Positions 33,386 to 42,846 of a stretch of 64,000 bases of DNA are shown in pieces. Origin of the DNA: Geobacter sp. UBA2189. GTDB lineage: Bacteria > Desulfobacterota > Desulfuromonadia > Geobacterales > Pseudopelobacteraceae. The stretch is from positions 33,178-97,177 of the forward strand of contig DCVL01000049.1 of NCBI GenBank assembly GCA_002328035.1. Direction: 5' to 3'. The position numbers and the translations under genes were made by a program. The notes beneath the pieces were generated by a model that was not told the DNA's origin, ran no database searches, and saw only the letters and a program-made list of their open reading frames with translations. Position 1 is the stretch's first letter. Each line of letters starts with the position of its first letter.

Positions 33386-34375
33386 GTGAATGCTCCGAAG
33401 ATAAGTGTTGTCATTGCCACTTTCAATCGTGCTGCCATGCTGAAGGAAGCACTGCAGAGCCTGGTAGACCAGACGTTTTCAGATTTTGAGGCAATTATCG
33501 TTGATGATGGCTCAACGGATGAAACACCCGAAATTGTTGCCGCATTTTCTGATCCAAGGTTCCATTACATCTTTCAAGAAAATAAAGGTCGCTCTACAGC
33601 ACGTAATTGTGCACTTGCAAAAGTGCGGAGTACTTTTATTGCTTTTCTGGATTCTGACGACTTGTTTGCGCCGGATAAACTCTATCGACAGCTTACTGCA
33701 CTTGAAAATAATCCAGACTATGCCATGTCATATACTTCAGCAAGCATTATTGATGATACTGGCTGCTCGCAAAACACCTGCTATCGCGCGCTGGAATCAG
33801 GACAGCTCCATGACAAAATAGCATTCTACCTTCCTGTCACCATCTTGTTGCCCACGGTAATGGTTCGTTCCTCAATATTGAATGATTCAGGTTGGTTTGA
33901 CGAACAGATGAATCGCTTTGAAGATACAGATTTATGGCGGAGAATCTCATTGCGTTCAAGGCTGCTCGCTATAGATGAGCCACTGACATCAATACGTAAT
34001 CATGCAGGCAACCAGATGGAGCATCCATTACATGTCTATGAGGCCGTTAGATATTACACCGGAAAAATCAAGAGTGATGCAGACACTGATGTTGAGATGT
34101 GGCATAGCGGGAGTGCCAGACTCTTTTTACATTATGGACTTGCCATCTATCAAATGGCAGGTATGAAACCGTTCTCATATCCATTTTTCTTTGAGTCGAT
34201 TAAGTTGTCTCCTGATAAGACGATAAATACATTACAAACAAATCAGGTACTTGGAGTCCCACAAGCATTACGGCTATTACTTTGTAGTTTTATTGTTGCA
34301 CCACTAAAATTATCAAAATTTTTCGTTGTTACAATCATCGACCGCATTGTTTTCCGATTAAGGAGATGCTTATGA
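33386..34375 (+). CDS. Glycosyltransferase family 2
   Basis: 329 residues from a GTG with GGGGG 8 bases upstream, just after the previous stop. GT-A: ISVVIATFNRAAMLKEALQS, IIVDDGSTDETPEIV, and FLDSDDLFAPDK with the D-x-D. MNRFEDTDLWRRI is the catalytic-domain end. It overlaps the small ORF at 34372 by ATGA. Confidence 0.86.
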   Translation: MNAPKISVVIATFNRAAMLKEALQSLVDQTFSDFEAIIVDDGSTDETPEIVAAFSDPRFHYIFQENKGRSTARNCALAKVRSTFIAFLDSDDLFAPDKLYRQLTALENNPDYAMSYTSASIIDDTGCSQNTCYRALESGQLHDKIAFYLPVTILLPTVMVRSSILNDSGWFDEQMNRFEDTDLWRRISLRSRLLAIDEPLTSIRNHAGNQMEHPLHVYEAVRYYTGKIKSDADTDVEMWHSGSARLFLHYGLAIYQMAGMKPFSYPFFFESIKLSPDKTINTLQTNQVLGVPQALRLLLCSFIVAPLKLSKFFVVTIIDRIVFRLRRCL

Positions 34376-34506
34376 GTTTGTTCAAGAGGGTTTTTCATCG
34401 AATCCATTATATAAATTCGTGTGGTGGTGGTGAATGTCTTGAATTTAGCGTATACCAAATTATGATTATTGAATTTAGTCTGGAATATAAAGTTCCCATG
34501 AGATGA
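34372..34506 (+). CDS. 44-residue translationally coupled small protein
   Basis: 44 residues: MSLFKRVFHRIHYINSCGGG, then ECLEF and a short hydrophobic/acidic end. AAGGAG lies 6 bases before the ATG, an excellent ribosome binding site. Its ATG overlaps the stop of the upstream GT gene (ATGA), and its stop overlaps the start of the next GT gene (ATGA). The tight coupling on both sides argues for translation. It may be a real small protein or the remnant of a larger gene kept for coupling. I recognise no family. Confidence 0.6.
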   Translation: MSLFKRVFHRIHYINSCGGGECLEFSVYQIMIIEFSLEYKVPMR

Positions 34507-35687
34507 AAATACTCCTGGTTGCCATGTCAGACAGTATTCATACTGCCCGGTGGTTGGCTCAGTTAATGGGGCAGGGGTGGGAGATTCATCTGTTTTCAAG
34601 CAATAATTCTGGAAGCACCAGTTCTGAACTACGAAATATCACGGTTCATCACCTCTTCCATAGTGGCAGAGCAGGTGTCGACAGAAGTGTACGCATTAAA
34701 GGCATTTCGCTTTTTTCCGATTTTGTGGTGTTTTGTTGTTCAAAAATTATTGCTCGATTTTTTCCATCGTTGTTAGCAGCCAGGCTTGCCAGGCTCGTTA
34801 AAAAGTTGAAACCCGATATTATCCACTCACTGGAAATTCAGTATGCCGGTTACCTGACATTGGCGGCCAAAAACTGGTTTACCGGAGTCTTTCCACCCTG
34901 GATAGCCACAAACTGGGGCAGCGACATATATCTCTTTGGAAGATTGGCTGCTCACAAAGAAAAAATCAGGGATGTGCTTGCACACGCTGACTATTATTCC
35001 TGTGAATGTCAGAGGGATGTCAATCTTGCCAAATCCAATGGATTTGTCGGGAAAGTTTTGCCGGTTTTTCCCAATGCAGGAGGCTTTGACCTTGTTGAGG
35101 CGGAAACTTTTCGTAGCAAGAGTATGGTTTCCGAGCGGAGGGTTATACTGGTCAAGGGATACCAAACCTGGGCAGGTCGGGCATTAGTGGCCTTGCGGGC
35201 GCTTGAACGTTCTGCTGATCTGCTTGATGGCTACACTGTCGCAGTTTATTCGGCAACTCCTGATGTAGAAATTGCTGCTGAATTGTTTCAGCATTCTACA
35301 GGTATACCGGTTGTTATTATCCCGAAAGAGACTCCCCATAAGGATATGTTGCTCTGGCATGGCAAAGCCCGGATATCAGTAGGGATTAGTATCAGCGATG
35401 CAATTAGTACGTCGTTGCTGGAAGCCTTGGTAATGGGTTCCTTTCCCGTTCAGTCCTGGACTGCATGTGCTGATGAGTGGATTGATGACGGTGTTAATGG
35501 CTTACTGGTTCCACCAGAAGATCCAGATGTCATTGAAAAAGCATTGCGTAGAGCACTAACAGATGACCATCTGGTTGATACTGCCGCGCAATATAATCTC
35601 ATACTGGCAAGAGAACAGCTTGACCAAAAGTTGTTAAAAGAAAAAGCTATTGATTTTTATAATACAGTCCTCAACACATCAAATTAA
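34503..35687 (+). CDS. Glycosyltransferase family 4
   Basis: 394 residues. Opening MKILLVAMSDSIHTARWLAQ and LKPDIIHSLEIQYAGY, then VILVKGYQTWAGRALVALRA and a donor-binding end ISDAISTSLLEALVMGSFPV with DDGVNGLLVPPED. It belongs to the GT-B family 4 group; the last E-x7-E motif is partly altered. A 48-base gap follows. Confidence 0.82.
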   Translation: MKILLVAMSDSIHTARWLAQLMGQGWEIHLFSSNNSGSTSSELRNITVHHLFHSGRAGVDRSVRIKGISLFSDFVVFCCSKIIARFFPSLLAARLARLVKKLKPDIIHSLEIQYAGYLTLAAKNWFTGVFPPWIATNWGSDIYLFGRLAAHKEKIRDVLAHADYYSCECQRDVNLAKSNGFVGKVLPVFPNAGGFDLVEAETFRSKSMVSERRVILVKGYQTWAGRALVALRALERSADLLDGYTVAVYSATPDVEIAAELFQHSTGIPVVIIPKETPHKDMLLWHGKARISVGISISDAISTSLLEALVMGSFPVQSWTACADEWIDDGVNGLLVPPEDPDVIEKALRRALTDDHLVDTAAQYNLILAREQLDQKLLKEKAIDFYNTVLNTSN

Positions 35688-35735
35688 CAGATAGCTGTGT
35701 GCTCTATCTGTCACCCATAAGGAATTTATTGAGGT

Positions 35736-36596
35736 ATGTCCAGAATAAAAGAAGATATGCTTATGGCTAATCGTACAATTTATGATTCGATTGCTCCGCT
35801 TTATGAATCCCGTCATGAAGAAATTTTTAATCAGAGCGAGCAGAACCGGATTCAGGAAGTGCTGGCTCATGCTGTCGGGCAGGTCAGAACCGGAGCGCAA
35901 ATTCTTCGGGTATTGGATTTCGGTGCCGGTACGGGTAACCTGAGCCGCCATCTCCTGAGTATGGATCTTAGCGTTGTCGCTTCCGATGTTTCTTCCGGTT
36001 GCCTGCGGGAGTTGAAGTCTTCGGTTGCCGATATCCGGCGACTACAGTGCGTTGTTCTGAACGGTCGAGATTTGTCACAGTTTGATGATGGATCCTTTGA
36101 TATGGTGGCCACGTATTCGGTGCTACATCATGTGCCGGATTATCTGGCAGTTGTCGATGAGTTTATCCGGGTTGTGAAGCCAGGTGGCGTTATCTATATC
36201 GATCATGAGGTTTGCCCGGCGTACTGGGAAGATCGACCGGATTACCGGGACTATTGCAGGGAGCTTGCTCAACGTCATATGATAGAGCAGGAGACGGCAT
36301 GCCAGTATCTGTCCGGCCTTCTGCAACGGAAGAACTGGTGGCGGTCTTTAGCATCCATGCTTTGGCTGCGCTTCAATAAGTACGCCGATGAAGGTGATAT
36401 CCATGTGTATCCCGAAGACCACATTGAATGGGAACAGATACGTTCAAGGTTCGTCAATGCTTGCGAGATACTGCGCGAACAGGATTATCTGGTCTGCCGG
36501 GAGAAGACCTTTCCGCCGCCTGTCTGGACCAAATGGCATGGTCGTTCTACCGACATGCGTATGTTAATTGCTGTAAAGAAAACACCAGTTGAATGA
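35736..36596 (+). CDS. Class I SAM methyltransferase
   Basis: 286 residues from ATG 35736, where GAGG is very close; ATG 35757 or 35763 may be the true start. Motif I is VLDFGAGTGNLSRHLL, followed by VVASDVSSG, GSFDMVATYSVLHHVPD and RVVKPGGVIYIDHE. This is a UbiE/Coq5-like fold. A small molecule or sugar substrate is likely, unspecified. ATGA couples it to the next GT4 gene. Confidence 0.8.
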   Translation: MSRIKEDMLMANRTIYDSIAPLYESRHEEIFNQSEQNRIQEVLAHAVGQVRTGAQILRVLDFGAGTGNLSRHLLSMDLSVVASDVSSGCLRELKSSVADIRRLQCVVLNGRDLSQFDDGSFDMVATYSVLHHVPDYLAVVDEFIRVVKPGGVIYIDHEVCPAYWEDRPDYRDYCRELAQRHMIEQETACQYLSGLLQRKNWWRSLASMLWLRFNKYADEGDIHVYPEDHIEWEQIRSRFVNACEILREQDYLVCREKTFPPPVWTKWHGRSTDMRMLIAVKKTPVE

Positions 36597-37693
36597 AAGT
36601 CTTGGTCATTCTTCCTGATGTAGTTCTTTATGGTGGGACTACTTGCTTTCTTGAACGGCTTCTGAAGATTCATGTCAACCAGGAAATTAAGACTGTACTG
36701 CTAGTATCGCAAGAGCAACAAAACTTAGCCGTATCTGCCCTTGCAAAACGTTATAAAGCAGACTTGATTAATGCACCAAATAGAATCAAACCTGAAACGC
36801 CACCAGCAATTACCCCTTTCTTTGATTTATTGTTTTCATGGACCACGGTACGATTACATCGTCCTGATCTGATTGTTGTTTCAACAGCTGCTCCGGGCAG
36901 GTTCTCTATTGCGCTCTACTTTCCATTCCCTGCGCTGTACATCCTGCACAGTGTTCCAGAACGGCATTTTCGCCTGCTTCCACGATGGTACATGAGGATC
37001 GGTTCCATGCTGCGTAACCGGATCATGACGGTTTCCAGGACTGCCGCCGACGCTATTTCAGAAACAATGGGAATACCCCGCACCTGTATAGAGGTTGTTC
37101 ACAATAGTTGTTCTGTTGGAGAGCGTGGCATTGAAGACAGTGGTAAGTCCATAGTCCTTACAGTTGGGCATCTGGTTGACTATAAGAATCCCTGGTTGTG
37201 GCTGGATATTGCCTGCAAGGTGCTTACAAGGTATCCCGATAGCCAGTTTGTCTGGTTGGGTGACGGTGAACTGTTGGAACCTTTTCGCAACAAGGTGAAA
37301 CAACTCTCTCTGGAAAAACGGATTCTGCTGCCAGGATACATTGAAAACCCTTCATCTTGGTATCTGAGTACCTCGGTATATCTCCAGCCAAGCATCAGGG
37401 AGAGTCATGGCATTGCCGTACTAGAGGCCATGAGTTACGGACTGCCGTGTGTGGTTGCCAACACTGGTGGGTTGCCTGAATCGGTTGTAGACGGAGAGAC
37501 TGGCTATGTATGCTCCATTAATGAAACGGCATGTTTTGCAGGTGCAATTATAAATCTCCTGGATGACCTTGAGTTACGCACAAGGATGGGTAATGCTGGT
37601 AGACAACGGGTGAAAAGCTGTTTTTCGCAAGAATTACAAGAAGAAAAACTGATGTCTTTGTATCGCTCTCTTGTGCATCAGGCCGCTTGGTGA
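36593..37693 (+). CDS. Glycosyltransferase family 4
   Basis: 366 residues. Opening MKVLVILPDVVLYGGTTCFL; donor half VLTVGHLVDYKNPWLWLDIA, FVWLGDGELLEPF, and PSIRESHGIAVLEAMSYGLP with the E-x7-E motif (ESHGIAVLE). GLPESVVDGETGYVCS is standard. The stop TGA overlaps the next start in TGATG. Confidence 0.87.
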   Translation: MKVLVILPDVVLYGGTTCFLERLLKIHVNQEIKTVLLVSQEQQNLAVSALAKRYKADLINAPNRIKPETPPAITPFFDLLFSWTTVRLHRPDLIVVSTAAPGRFSIALYFPFPALYILHSVPERHFRLLPRWYMRIGSMLRNRIMTVSRTAADAISETMGIPRTCIEVVHNSCSVGERGIEDSGKSIVLTVGHLVDYKNPWLWLDIACKVLTRYPDSQFVWLGDGELLEPFRNKVKQLSLEKRILLPGYIENPSSWYLSTSVYLQPSIRESHGIAVLEAMSYGLPCVVANTGGLPESVVDGETGYVCSINETACFAGAIINLLDDLELRTRMGNAGRQRVKSCFSQELQEEKLMSLYRSLVHQAAW

Positions 37694-38619
37694 TGAGGGA
37701 TTTTATTCTAACCACACCAGTAGCTTTATTGGTATTTAACCGCCCCGAACTGACGGCTCAGGTCTTTGCAGCAATCAGGGAGGCTCGTCCAGCACAGTTG
37801 CTGCTTATTGCGGATGGTCCGAGACCTGACCGCTCCGATGACATTCAAAAGTGTGCTGAAGTACTCAATATTGTTGAACAGATAGACTGGCCTTGCAAGG
37901 TGTTTCGTAACCATTCTAAAACGAACCTTGGATGTAAATTACGGGTATCCAGTGGACTTGACTGGGTGTTTAATCAGGTGGAAGAAGCGATCATCCTTGA
38001 AGATGATTGTTTGCCTAATATGACCTTTTTCAGATTCTGCCAGGAAATGCTTGAGAGATATAGAGACGATCATAGAATTGCATCAATCGGAGGAAGCAAT
38101 TATCAATTTAGTTCAAGGGATACTACATACAGTTATTATTTTTCAATCTATAACCATATATGGGGATGGGCCTCATGGAAAAGAGCTTGGCTAGATTATG
38201 ATCTGGATATAAGCGAATGGCTGAAGGTGCGAAAGACTGATTGGTTATCGAAAGTGTTCACGAAAAGAAGTGATATAAATTATTGGAAATCTAATTTTGA
38301 CAAAGCCTACAACAATCAAATTGACACATGGGATATACAGTGGACATTTGCTTGTTGGCTAAACAATAGGTTGAGTATAATTCCGTGCGTAAATCTTGTT
38401 TCAAATATAGGATTTGGTTCTAGTGCTTTACACACGATTGATGCTACCAGTCATTTGGCTTCAATTCCAACTAGACCAATGAAATTCCCACTAATTCATC
38501 CCCCCTTTGTGATACGTGATGCTCAGTCGGATGCTGTGACTCAAAAAAATGTTTTTAATCAGAACATATTAAAAAATCTTGTTGATGCCGTGACGTACAT
38601 GTTCAGAAGGAATATATGA
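37693..38619 (+). CDS. GT-A glycosyltransferase (HlpA-like group)
   Basis: 308 residues from ATG 37693 within TGATG. TTPVALLVFNRPELTAQVFA and LLLIADGPRPDRSDDI, then AIILEDDCLPNMTFFRFC with the acidic D-D-C cluster, match the family annotated as hemolytic-protein HlpA-like glycosyltransferases. HIWGWASWKRAW is also characteristic. From about 38.1 kb onward the base use is AT-rich. Overlaps the next gene by ATGATG. Confidence 0.8.
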   Translation: MRDFILTTPVALLVFNRPELTAQVFAAIREARPAQLLLIADGPRPDRSDDIQKCAEVLNIVEQIDWPCKVFRNHSKTNLGCKLRVSSGLDWVFNQVEEAIILEDDCLPNMTFFRFCQEMLERYRDDHRIASIGGSNYQFSSRDTTYSYYFSIYNHIWGWASWKRAWLDYDLDISEWLKVRKTDWLSKVFTKRSDINYWKSNFDKAYNNQIDTWDIQWTFACWLNNRLSIIPCVNLVSNIGFGSSALHTIDATSHLASIPTRPMKFPLIHPPFVIRDAQSDAVTQKNVFNQNILKNLVDAVTYMFRRNI

Positions 38620-39572
38620 TGCCAACTTGCCCATTATGCAATGGAGTCACAGTTGCCTCAAGGGAAAGTATTTCTGTTGAACGAGTTATTAAGATGTACA
38701 AAAAATTGCTTGGCATTGATGTTGCTGGTGAGTTTGGTGAACTTTCATTTATTGATTGCAACAGATGTAATGATTGCGATCTTATTTACTTTTCTCCGGC
38801 AGTATCTGGTTCTGAACATTTTTACGAAATGCTTCAGACCTTTAACTGGTATTATATGGCAGAAAAAAATGAATATGAGTTCGCTCGTAACTTTGTAAAA
38901 CCAACGGATGATGTCCTTGAGATTGGATCTGGAAAAGGTGCCTTTGCAAAACTTATTAATGGGCGTAGTTATCTTGGCCTGGAGTTTAGTCAAGAAGCAC
39001 AACGTCTTGCAGCAGAAAACGGGGTTAAGGTTTTTAACGAATCAATTCAACATCATTGCATTACCAACGCTCAGACTTACGATGTTGTTTGTTCTTTTCA
39101 AGTGCTCGAACATGTCGCTGACATTCGCACATTCATTAAATCTGCAATTGTTTGTCTCAAAGATAGTGGACTGTTGATACTTTCTACACCCTCTAGTGAT
39201 TCTTTTTCGGCTTCTGTATCCAATTTTATTCTCGACATGCCACCTCATCATATAACCCGTTGGAGCGATGCTTCATACAAGAACCTTGCAAATATATTTA
39301 ATCTAGAGCTGGTTGAATTATGGCATGAACCATTACAGCATATTCACAGGGAGTTCTACGCACAAACCATGCTCACAAAATGGGTAATGAAACTGTTACG
39401 CCAGAAAACCTCTGTCTGGAATGACTCTATAACCTATAGACTTATTTCTTTAGCATGCCGTTTACCCTCAAAACTTCTATCTAAGTTTTTTTTAGGTTGT
39501 TTATTTATGCCAAGAGGCATTTCAGCTACAGCTATTTTCCGTAAAAACACTGAGGTTTGGGGTATAAAGTGA
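38616..39572 (+). CDS. SAM methyltransferase with N-terminal zinc ribbon
   Basis: 318 residues. The first 60 residues hold CPLC and CNRCNDC, a likely zinc-binding ribbon. Motif I follows at about 103: VLEIGSGKGAFAKLI, with the CSFQVLEHVADI segment. This arrangement is known in C-methyltransferase-type and CMAS-like enzymes acting on nucleotide sugars. AT-rich like its neighbours. GTGA overlap to the next gene. Confidence 0.78.
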   Translation: MMPTCPLCNGVTVASRESISVERVIKMYKKLLGIDVAGEFGELSFIDCNRCNDCDLIYFSPAVSGSEHFYEMLQTFNWYYMAEKNEYEFARNFVKPTDDVLEIGSGKGAFAKLINGRSYLGLEFSQEAQRLAAENGVKVFNESIQHHCITNAQTYDVVCSFQVLEHVADIRTFIKSAIVCLKDSGLLILSTPSSDSFSASVSNFILDMPPHHITRWSDASYKNLANIFNLELVELWHEPLQHIHREFYAQTMLTKWVMKLLRQKTSVWNDSITYRLISLACRLPSKLLSKFFLGCLFMPRGISATAIFRKNTEVWGIK

Positions 39573-40393
39573 AATTACTCAATATTGGCTGTGGGACCAC
39601 ATATCACCCAGCATGGGTTAATATTGATATTGAACCTCTGACGAAACAGGTATTACGACATGATGCAGCAAAACCACTTCCTTTCGCTGACGGTAACTTT
39701 GATGCTTGTTACTGTTCGCATCTGCTTGAGCATCTTTCTCGCAATGAAGCGCAATTGTTGTTATCCGAAATGCATCGGGTACTGAAAGCAAGGGGTATTG
39801 TAAGATTGGTTGTACCTGATCTTGAAAGGATTGTCCGCTCCTATCTTTGTATCCTGGAACAAGTTATTATACCAACGGAATCTGTAGAATCATCATACGA
39901 CTGGATCATGCTTGAACTAATTGACCAAATGGTTAGAGTTACAAGCGAAGGATATATGGGGCAATTTCTGAAGGAATGTCCCTCTGAAGTACATGAGTTC
40001 ATTATATCGCGAATTGGGAAAGATGCTGTGCACTATTGGGACAATAGACAGCAGCAAAGAGGCGTTGTAGCACGATTAACCAAACAATCTCCTGCATGGT
40101 TCATCGATAAGGTTCGATTTGCACTGGTGTGCTCTATTGCCTGGCTGTTAGCTGGCAAAAAAGGAGTAAAGTCCTTGAGAGAAGGGTGGTTTAGAACCTC
40201 TGGAGAGGTACATAGATGGATGTATGATCAATTCTCGCTTGGACGCATTCTTCAGAAGGCAGAATTTACCGAGGTTGTCATCTGTTCTCCTGATGTAAGC
40301 AATATTCCCGATTTCGCTAACTACGAACTGGATGTCATAAACGGTACCCCACGGAAACCTGATTCTCTTATCATGGAAGGTGTCCGTTCATGA
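39569..40393 (+). CDS. Methyltransferase-like protein
   Basis: 274 residues from a GTG in GTGA, with GGGG 7 bases upstream. VKLLNIGCGTTYHPAWVNID and CYCSHLLEHLSRNEAQLL followed by RVLKARGIVRLVVPDLERI match the type-11 SAM methyltransferase group common in polysaccharide operons. The middle inserts a long helical region (about 90-210), which suggests specialised acceptor binding. ATGA couples it to the GT4 gene. Confidence 0.78.
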   Translation: MKLLNIGCGTTYHPAWVNIDIEPLTKQVLRHDAAKPLPFADGNFDACYCSHLLEHLSRNEAQLLLSEMHRVLKARGIVRLVVPDLERIVRSYLCILEQVIIPTESVESSYDWIMLELIDQMVRVTSEGYMGQFLKECPSEVHEFIISRIGKDAVHYWDNRQQQRGVVARLTKQSPAWFIDKVRFALVCSIAWLLAGKKGVKSLREGWFRTSGEVHRWMYDQFSLGRILQKAEFTEVVICSPDVSNIPDFANYELDVINGTPRKPDSLIMEGVRS

Positions 40394-41631
40394 AAGTTTT
40401 ACATCTTTCAACAAATGATATCTTTGGTGGTGCGGCGCGGGCTGCTTTTCGCCTACATCATGGGCTCCTGGAGAGTGGAGTCGATTCCAGAATGTTTGTT
40501 CAAACAAAATACAGCGGTGATTCTTCAGTAATAGGGTCTACTACGCAAACAGGTCGTCTTACCGCTAAGTTAAAATATCTGGTTGATTCAATGCCGGCTA
40601 TAATCAGTCGCTGCAGCAGAGGGGTGACTTTTTCACCAGCAGTGTTTCCGGATAGGGTTACAAAATACGCTGCCACAATTGCACCGGACATAATTCATCT
40701 GCACTGGATCGCCGGTGGTTTTATGAGGATTGAGACACTATCTCAGCTTAGTCGGCCTATTGTCTGGACTCTTCATGATATGTGGCCTTTTACCGGTGGT
40801 TGTCATTATAGTGGTGAATGTAGTCGCTATACTGGTTCATGCGGGTGTTGTCCTGAGTTGAGAAGCACCATCGAAAACGACCTGTCACGGCGTATTTGGC
40901 AGCGTAAAGCCAAGGCTTGGAGAGGGGCGCCTATTACTGTTATAGCGCCAAGTAGCTGGATGGGCGGGTGTGCTGCTGCGAGTTCGCTTTTTTCAGAAAC
41001 TGATATCAAAATAATTCCCAACGGAATTGATACTACGCTGTTCCAGCCGAGTGACCGTTCTATAGCACGTAAAACTCTAGGATTGCCCCTGGATCGTAGG
41101 TTGATTCTTTTCGGTGCCATGAGTCCGACAGGTGATCCCAGAAAGGGGTTTCAACATTTGCTCCCTGCTATCAAAGATCTGGCAAATAATGGCTGGGGTG
41201 AAAGAGCCGAACTGCTCATGTATGGAGAGATCTCATCGGAAAAAATACCCGATTTCGGTATGAAGGTTCGCTCTATGGGGCAGGTTAGTGATGATACGTT
41301 GGTATGTCTCAACATTGCAGCGGATGTTATGGTTGCACCTTCTATTCAGGATAACCTTCCAAATACTGTAATGGAATCCATGTCATGCGGAACTCCTGTT
41401 GTAGCCTTCAAAATAGGTGGCATGCCGGATATGATCGACCACGGTGAATCCGGTTGGCTTGCCTGTCCCTTTGATCACAAGGATCTTGCACAAGGAATAG
41501 TTCATGTGATTGATAATGTCAGCAGACGAGAGGAAATGGGAAGGCATGCACGGGAAAAGATTGTAAGAGAGTATACTGATAATATTGTGGCTCGGCGTCA
41601 TATTGATCTCTATGAAGAACTTATGGAATAA
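40390..41631 (+). CDS. Glycosyltransferase family 4 (WcaC-like)
   Basis: 413 residues. MKVLHLSTNDIFGGAARAAF and VWTLHDMWPFTGGCHYSGEC followed by a Cys-rich stretch (GSCGCCPEL) mark the WcaC/colanic acid-type group. Donor motifs: LILFGAMSPTGDPRKGFQHL and VAPSIQDNLPNTVMESMSCG with TPVVAFKIGGMPDM. A 66-base gap follows, the largest within the cluster. Confidence 0.85.
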   Translation: MKVLHLSTNDIFGGAARAAFRLHHGLLESGVDSRMFVQTKYSGDSSVIGSTTQTGRLTAKLKYLVDSMPAIISRCSRGVTFSPAVFPDRVTKYAATIAPDIIHLHWIAGGFMRIETLSQLSRPIVWTLHDMWPFTGGCHYSGECSRYTGSCGCCPELRSTIENDLSRRIWQRKAKAWRGAPITVIAPSSWMGGCAAASSLFSETDIKIIPNGIDTTLFQPSDRSIARKTLGLPLDRRLILFGAMSPTGDPRKGFQHLLPAIKDLANNGWGERAELLMYGEISSEKIPDFGMKVRSMGQVSDDTLVCLNIAADVMVAPSIQDNLPNTVMESMSCGTPVVAFKIGGMPDMIDHGESGWLACPFDHKDLAQGIVHVIDNVSRREEMGRHAREKIVREYTDNIVARRHIDLYEELME

Positions 41632-41697
41632 CTCGAAGTTAGATAATGTAGTCACTCAGTCATATTTTTAGTTAAAACTCAAAAAGGCGCCCGAATA

Positions 41698-42846
41698 TTG
41701 AATGGTTACCTCCTTAAATTCCTGGATAATTACTTGGGGCGGTTTGTCAGTGTAATGTTCAGACCCCAGTCATCTCATCTGATTATTGAACCAGCATTCA
41801 TCCTCATCATCCGCCCCGGCGGCATAGGCGATGCAGTACTCCTCCTTCCGATGCTGCAGCAGTTATCCACTATCTATCCTGATGCAAAGATTGAAGTATT
41901 GGCAGAACGCAGAAACGCAGAAGTGTTCAGCTGGTCACCGGTAGTATCAAAAATCTGGCAGTATGATAATCCTCTAAGTTTTCTAAAACTATTTCAACAA
42001 CGCTATGATCTGATCATAGATACTGAACAATGGTACCGACTTTCTGCAGTGGTTGGGCGAATGTTACGACCTTCACGTATGATCGGGTTTGCAACCAACG
42101 AACGCTCTCGTTTATTGACTAACCCTTGCCAATATAATCAAGACGAGTATGAAGCTTCTATGTTTATAAAGTTACTTACCACTTTAAAGGACGACAAAAA
42201 TGATTTCAAAAATGTTACTTTCTCCTTACCTACTCTTAATCAGTCAATTTTTTCCACTGAAAATCCTTATATAATAATTGCCCCTGGTGGGAGTGTTCAT
42301 GGAAAGCAATGGCCTGCTGACAGATTTTCTAAGGTGGCACGTTTACTTGAAAGGATTGGTTTTGAAACTGTTATTCTTGGCGGAAAGGGGGAGAGTATCA
42401 CCGGAGAACTGATTTCATTCTCTTCCTGCAAGTGTCATAATCTTGTTGCTAAAACCAGCTTAACAGAGACCTCTGCCGTTATTTCCAAATCAAATATGAT
42501 GATTTCAGGAGATTCAGGTCTATTGCATATTGCTCAACTTTTTGGAATACCAACCGTAGGGTTATTTGGCCCTACAAATCACAAAAAATGGAACCGTAAT
42601 AGTAAAAACCAAGTAGTTGTGAGTACAGATTGTAATTGTGCACCTTGTGCCAAATATGGGATCATACCAAAGTGCCACAAAGGATTTAAATGCATGATGG
42701 ATATTAGCGTAGATCTTGTTGTTGAGGCAGCTATACAACTGTTGAGGCAGAACAAGGCAATTACTACTTCAATATCTGACCCTGATATAAGCTCAATTAA
42801 AATCGAACCATCGGATTCTGGGTTTATTGGCCGGAGCAGGCCGTAA
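41698..42846 (+). CDS. Family 9 glycosyltransferase (heptosyltransferase-like)
   Basis: 382 residues from a TTG; the N-terminal LLKFLDNYLG before FILIIRPGGIGDAVLLLPML is usual in this group, which supports the start. It has IIIAPGGSVHGKQWPADRF and ISGDSGLLHIAQLFGIPTVG, both standard for GT9. A Cys-rich stretch (STDCNCAPCAKYGIIPKCHK) lies near the end. Heptosyltransferases build LPS core. The last codons (GRSRP) and the stop lie within rnpB, in the opposite direction. Confidence 0.85.
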   Translation: MNGYLLKFLDNYLGRFVSVMFRPQSSHLIIEPAFILIIRPGGIGDAVLLLPMLQQLSTIYPDAKIEVLAERRNAEVFSWSPVVSKIWQYDNPLSFLKLFQQRYDLIIDTEQWYRLSAVVGRMLRPSRMIGFATNERSRLLTNPCQYNQDEYEASMFIKLLTTLKDDKNDFKNVTFSLPTLNQSIFSTENPYIIIAPGGSVHGKQWPADRFSKVARLLERIGFETVILGGKGESITGELISFSSCKCHNLVAKTSLTETSAVISKSNMMISGDSGLLHIAQLFGIPTVGLFGPTNHKKWNRNSKNQVVVSTDCNCAPCAKYGIIPKCHKGFKCMMDISVDLVVEAAIQLLRQNKAITTSISDPDISSIKIEPSDSGFIGRSRP

